Source of the DNA: Anaerolineales bacterium
GTDB lineage: Bacteria > Chloroflexota > Anaerolineae > Aggregatilineales > J027
Direction: 5' to 3'
Assembly (NCBI GenBank): GCA_020634155.1
Contig: JACKCI010000002.1
Coordinates: 124,001 to 188,000 of the forward strand
Length of the DNA: 64,000 nucleotides
Made by a program: the position numbers and the translations under genes. The notes under the pieces were generated by a model. The model had not been told where the DNA came from, did not search any database, and worked only from the letters and a program-made list of their open reading frames with translations. This document shows positions 63,142 to 64,000 of this stretch, one piece after another; the first letter of the stretch is position 1; every line of letters starts with the position of its first letter.

Positions 63142-64000
63142 TTATTGCAAGCCGCGAGTCAATGACCATTCGCGCCCGAAGACCCATGCTGCGAACCATA
63201 TCGCCCCCGCGCTATAGAGCAAGCTGGTCACAAAATTAACAACCAGACCAACCATTGGTAGGTTGCCACTGAACAGGTCACGGATGCCAATGACGGTACC
63301 AAACAGGGGTAAGCCATAAAGAACATCAGCAACATCCGGCGGGAGGCTGAAAATAGTCAAAAGGATGGTAGCGGGCAGGCCAAGCTGCACCAGCGCCATA
63401 AAGAGATTGGCCTCACGGTAATTGGCGGCATAGGCACACCACGCCATCACCAACGCATTGAGCATAATCGTGAAGGGGACAATCATCACCATCAACACAG
63501 CAATCAAGCCAAGGATGTCTACCCCGCCTTCCAGTACACTCGAAAACATCTCAGTGGTGGAGGCCTCACTGGTCAGTTCTGGGCTGGCGGCACTCAGGCC
63601 ATTGAGCAAAACACCTTCTGATAACCACAAGCTCATGACCATCATAGAGGCAATAAAGACCACCGTCATCTTACCCAGCACGACGCTAATGCGGTTAACA
63701 GGTGTGACCAAGATATTCTCAATTGTTTGGCGCTCTTTTTCGCCGACGGTGCTATCCAAAATCAATCCCATACCTCCACCAAGCAGCCATGAGGTCACTG
63801 CCAATGGCAAGAAGATGGTAGCGGCAATGCCATTCCCGCCGCCGCTATCCCCCTCTTCATCACCACTAGAGGTAATGACACTCCCGCCCACCGACCGCTT
63901 GGCAGTACCAATGCTAATGGGGGTCAGCCATGCCTCGGTAATGCCTTTGGCCTCAAGGCGTTGGTCAAGAATAGCATCGCTATAGTCTTGAATAACACTC
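63142..64000 (-). CDS. ABC-2 type transporter permease (partial, N-terminus beyond right edge)
   Basis: The frame is open to the window end; the visible ~285 residues include TSWLLGGGMGLILDSTVGEK, the ERQTIENILVTPVNRISVVLGK motif of ABC-2/NatB-type permeases and five helices. The external segment before it is acidic. The ATPase partner is outside the window. It converges with the 116-aa gene, 4 bp apart. A GTG at 63891 is inside the frame, not the start. Confidence 0.82.
   Translation of the reverse strand, partial: SVIQDYSDAILDQRLEAKGITEAWLTPISIGTAKRSVGGSVITSSGDEEGDSGGGNGIAATIFLPLAVTSWLLGGGMGLILDSTVGEKERQTIENILVTPVNRISVVLGKMTVVFIASMMVMSLWLSEGVLLNGLSAASPELTSEASTTEMFSSVLEGGVDILGLIAVLMVMIVPFTIMLNALVMAWCAYAANYREANLFMALVQLGLPATILLTIFSLPPDVADVLYGLPLFGTVIGIRDLFSGNLPMVGLVVNFVTSLLYSAGAIWFAAWVFGREWSLTRGLQ

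Overview
The window looks like a chromosomal segment of a member of the Chloroflexota (inference, no rRNA present). Supporting signs are a MalT-type LuxR regulator beside a ScyD-like propeller protein, a TIR protein with acidic 'PDWL' linkers of a style common in that phylum, a bacillithiol-transferase-like DinB protein, and proline-rich FtsK and L,D-transpeptidase proteins. No rRNA, tRNA or CRISPR array was recognised. Coding style and base composition change several times: the left 7.5 kb is GC-rich, while about 16-20 kb and 46.5-52.5 kb are clearly AT-richer, which suggests acquired islands.

Layout. (1) 1-7.9 kb, plasmid-like or integrated-element module: a partial acidic protein, a 1.1 kb non-coding GC-rich stretch with hairpins, short repeated TTCCGTTCG-type motifs, a ParA ATPase with two small ribbon-helix-helix (RHH) proteins (one of only 56 residues overlapping parA), an archaeo-eukaryotic-type primase with a CHC2 zinc finger, and two adjacent secreted proteins, one with four copies of a WVKTDSGYLAPV repeat and one cysteine-rich. 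(2) 7.9-24.6 kb, defence island and insertion-sequence graveyard: a type I restriction-modification operon (hsdR, hsdS, TIR gene, hsdM) with a TIR protein embedded between hsdS and hsdM; a divergent four-gene cassette (unknown 213-aa protein, QueC-like PP-loop enzyme, XRE/ImmA-IrrE protein, PIN-like protein); a membrane gene cut by an IS3-family remnant; IS481-type relics; a MntA/HepT toxin-antitoxin set; and an intact-looking IS481-family element with 51-bp perfect terminal inverted repeats, inserted into a dispersed repeat whose uninterrupted copy lies at 33.7 kb. (3) 24.8-33.6 kb, regulators: a two-component pair, two small membrane proteins, a ScyD-like propeller, a 72-aa protein and a 900-aa MalT-like regulator, all on the minus strand.

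(4) 33.9-46.5 kb, one sugar/compatible-solute locus: LacI regulator, binding protein, two permeases, ATPase, a (alpha/alpha)6-type glycosidase, a GT4 glycosyltransferase and a GH13_18 sucrose-phosphorylase-like enzyme on the minus strand, with a divergent glycerate kinase. Two 18-bp LacI-type operators sit on the divergent control region, one exactly filling the spacer between -35 and -10 of the minus-strand promoter. The GH13_18 enzyme plus glycerate kinase fits uptake and phosphorolysis of a glucosylglycerate-type solute (inference). One permease carries about four SH3-like repeats in its first outside loop. (5) 46.5-52.5 kb, surface polysaccharide genes: GT2, two GT4 and a Wzy/O-antigen-ligase-like protein. 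(6) 52.7-64 kb, ordinary chromosome: DinB/BstA-like protein, FtsK translocase, GH31 alpha-glucosidase, a histidine-rich membrane protein, an L,D-transpeptidase with LysM, a Thr/Pro-rich membrane-anchored protein, a small conserved protein and the end of an ABC-2 permease.

The most interesting candidates for undescribed biology are the QueC-like/ImmA/PIN cassette at 16.4-20.3 kb, the TIR gene inside the hsd operon, the SH3-loop permease, and an apparent ATA start codon on the glycerate kinase gene.
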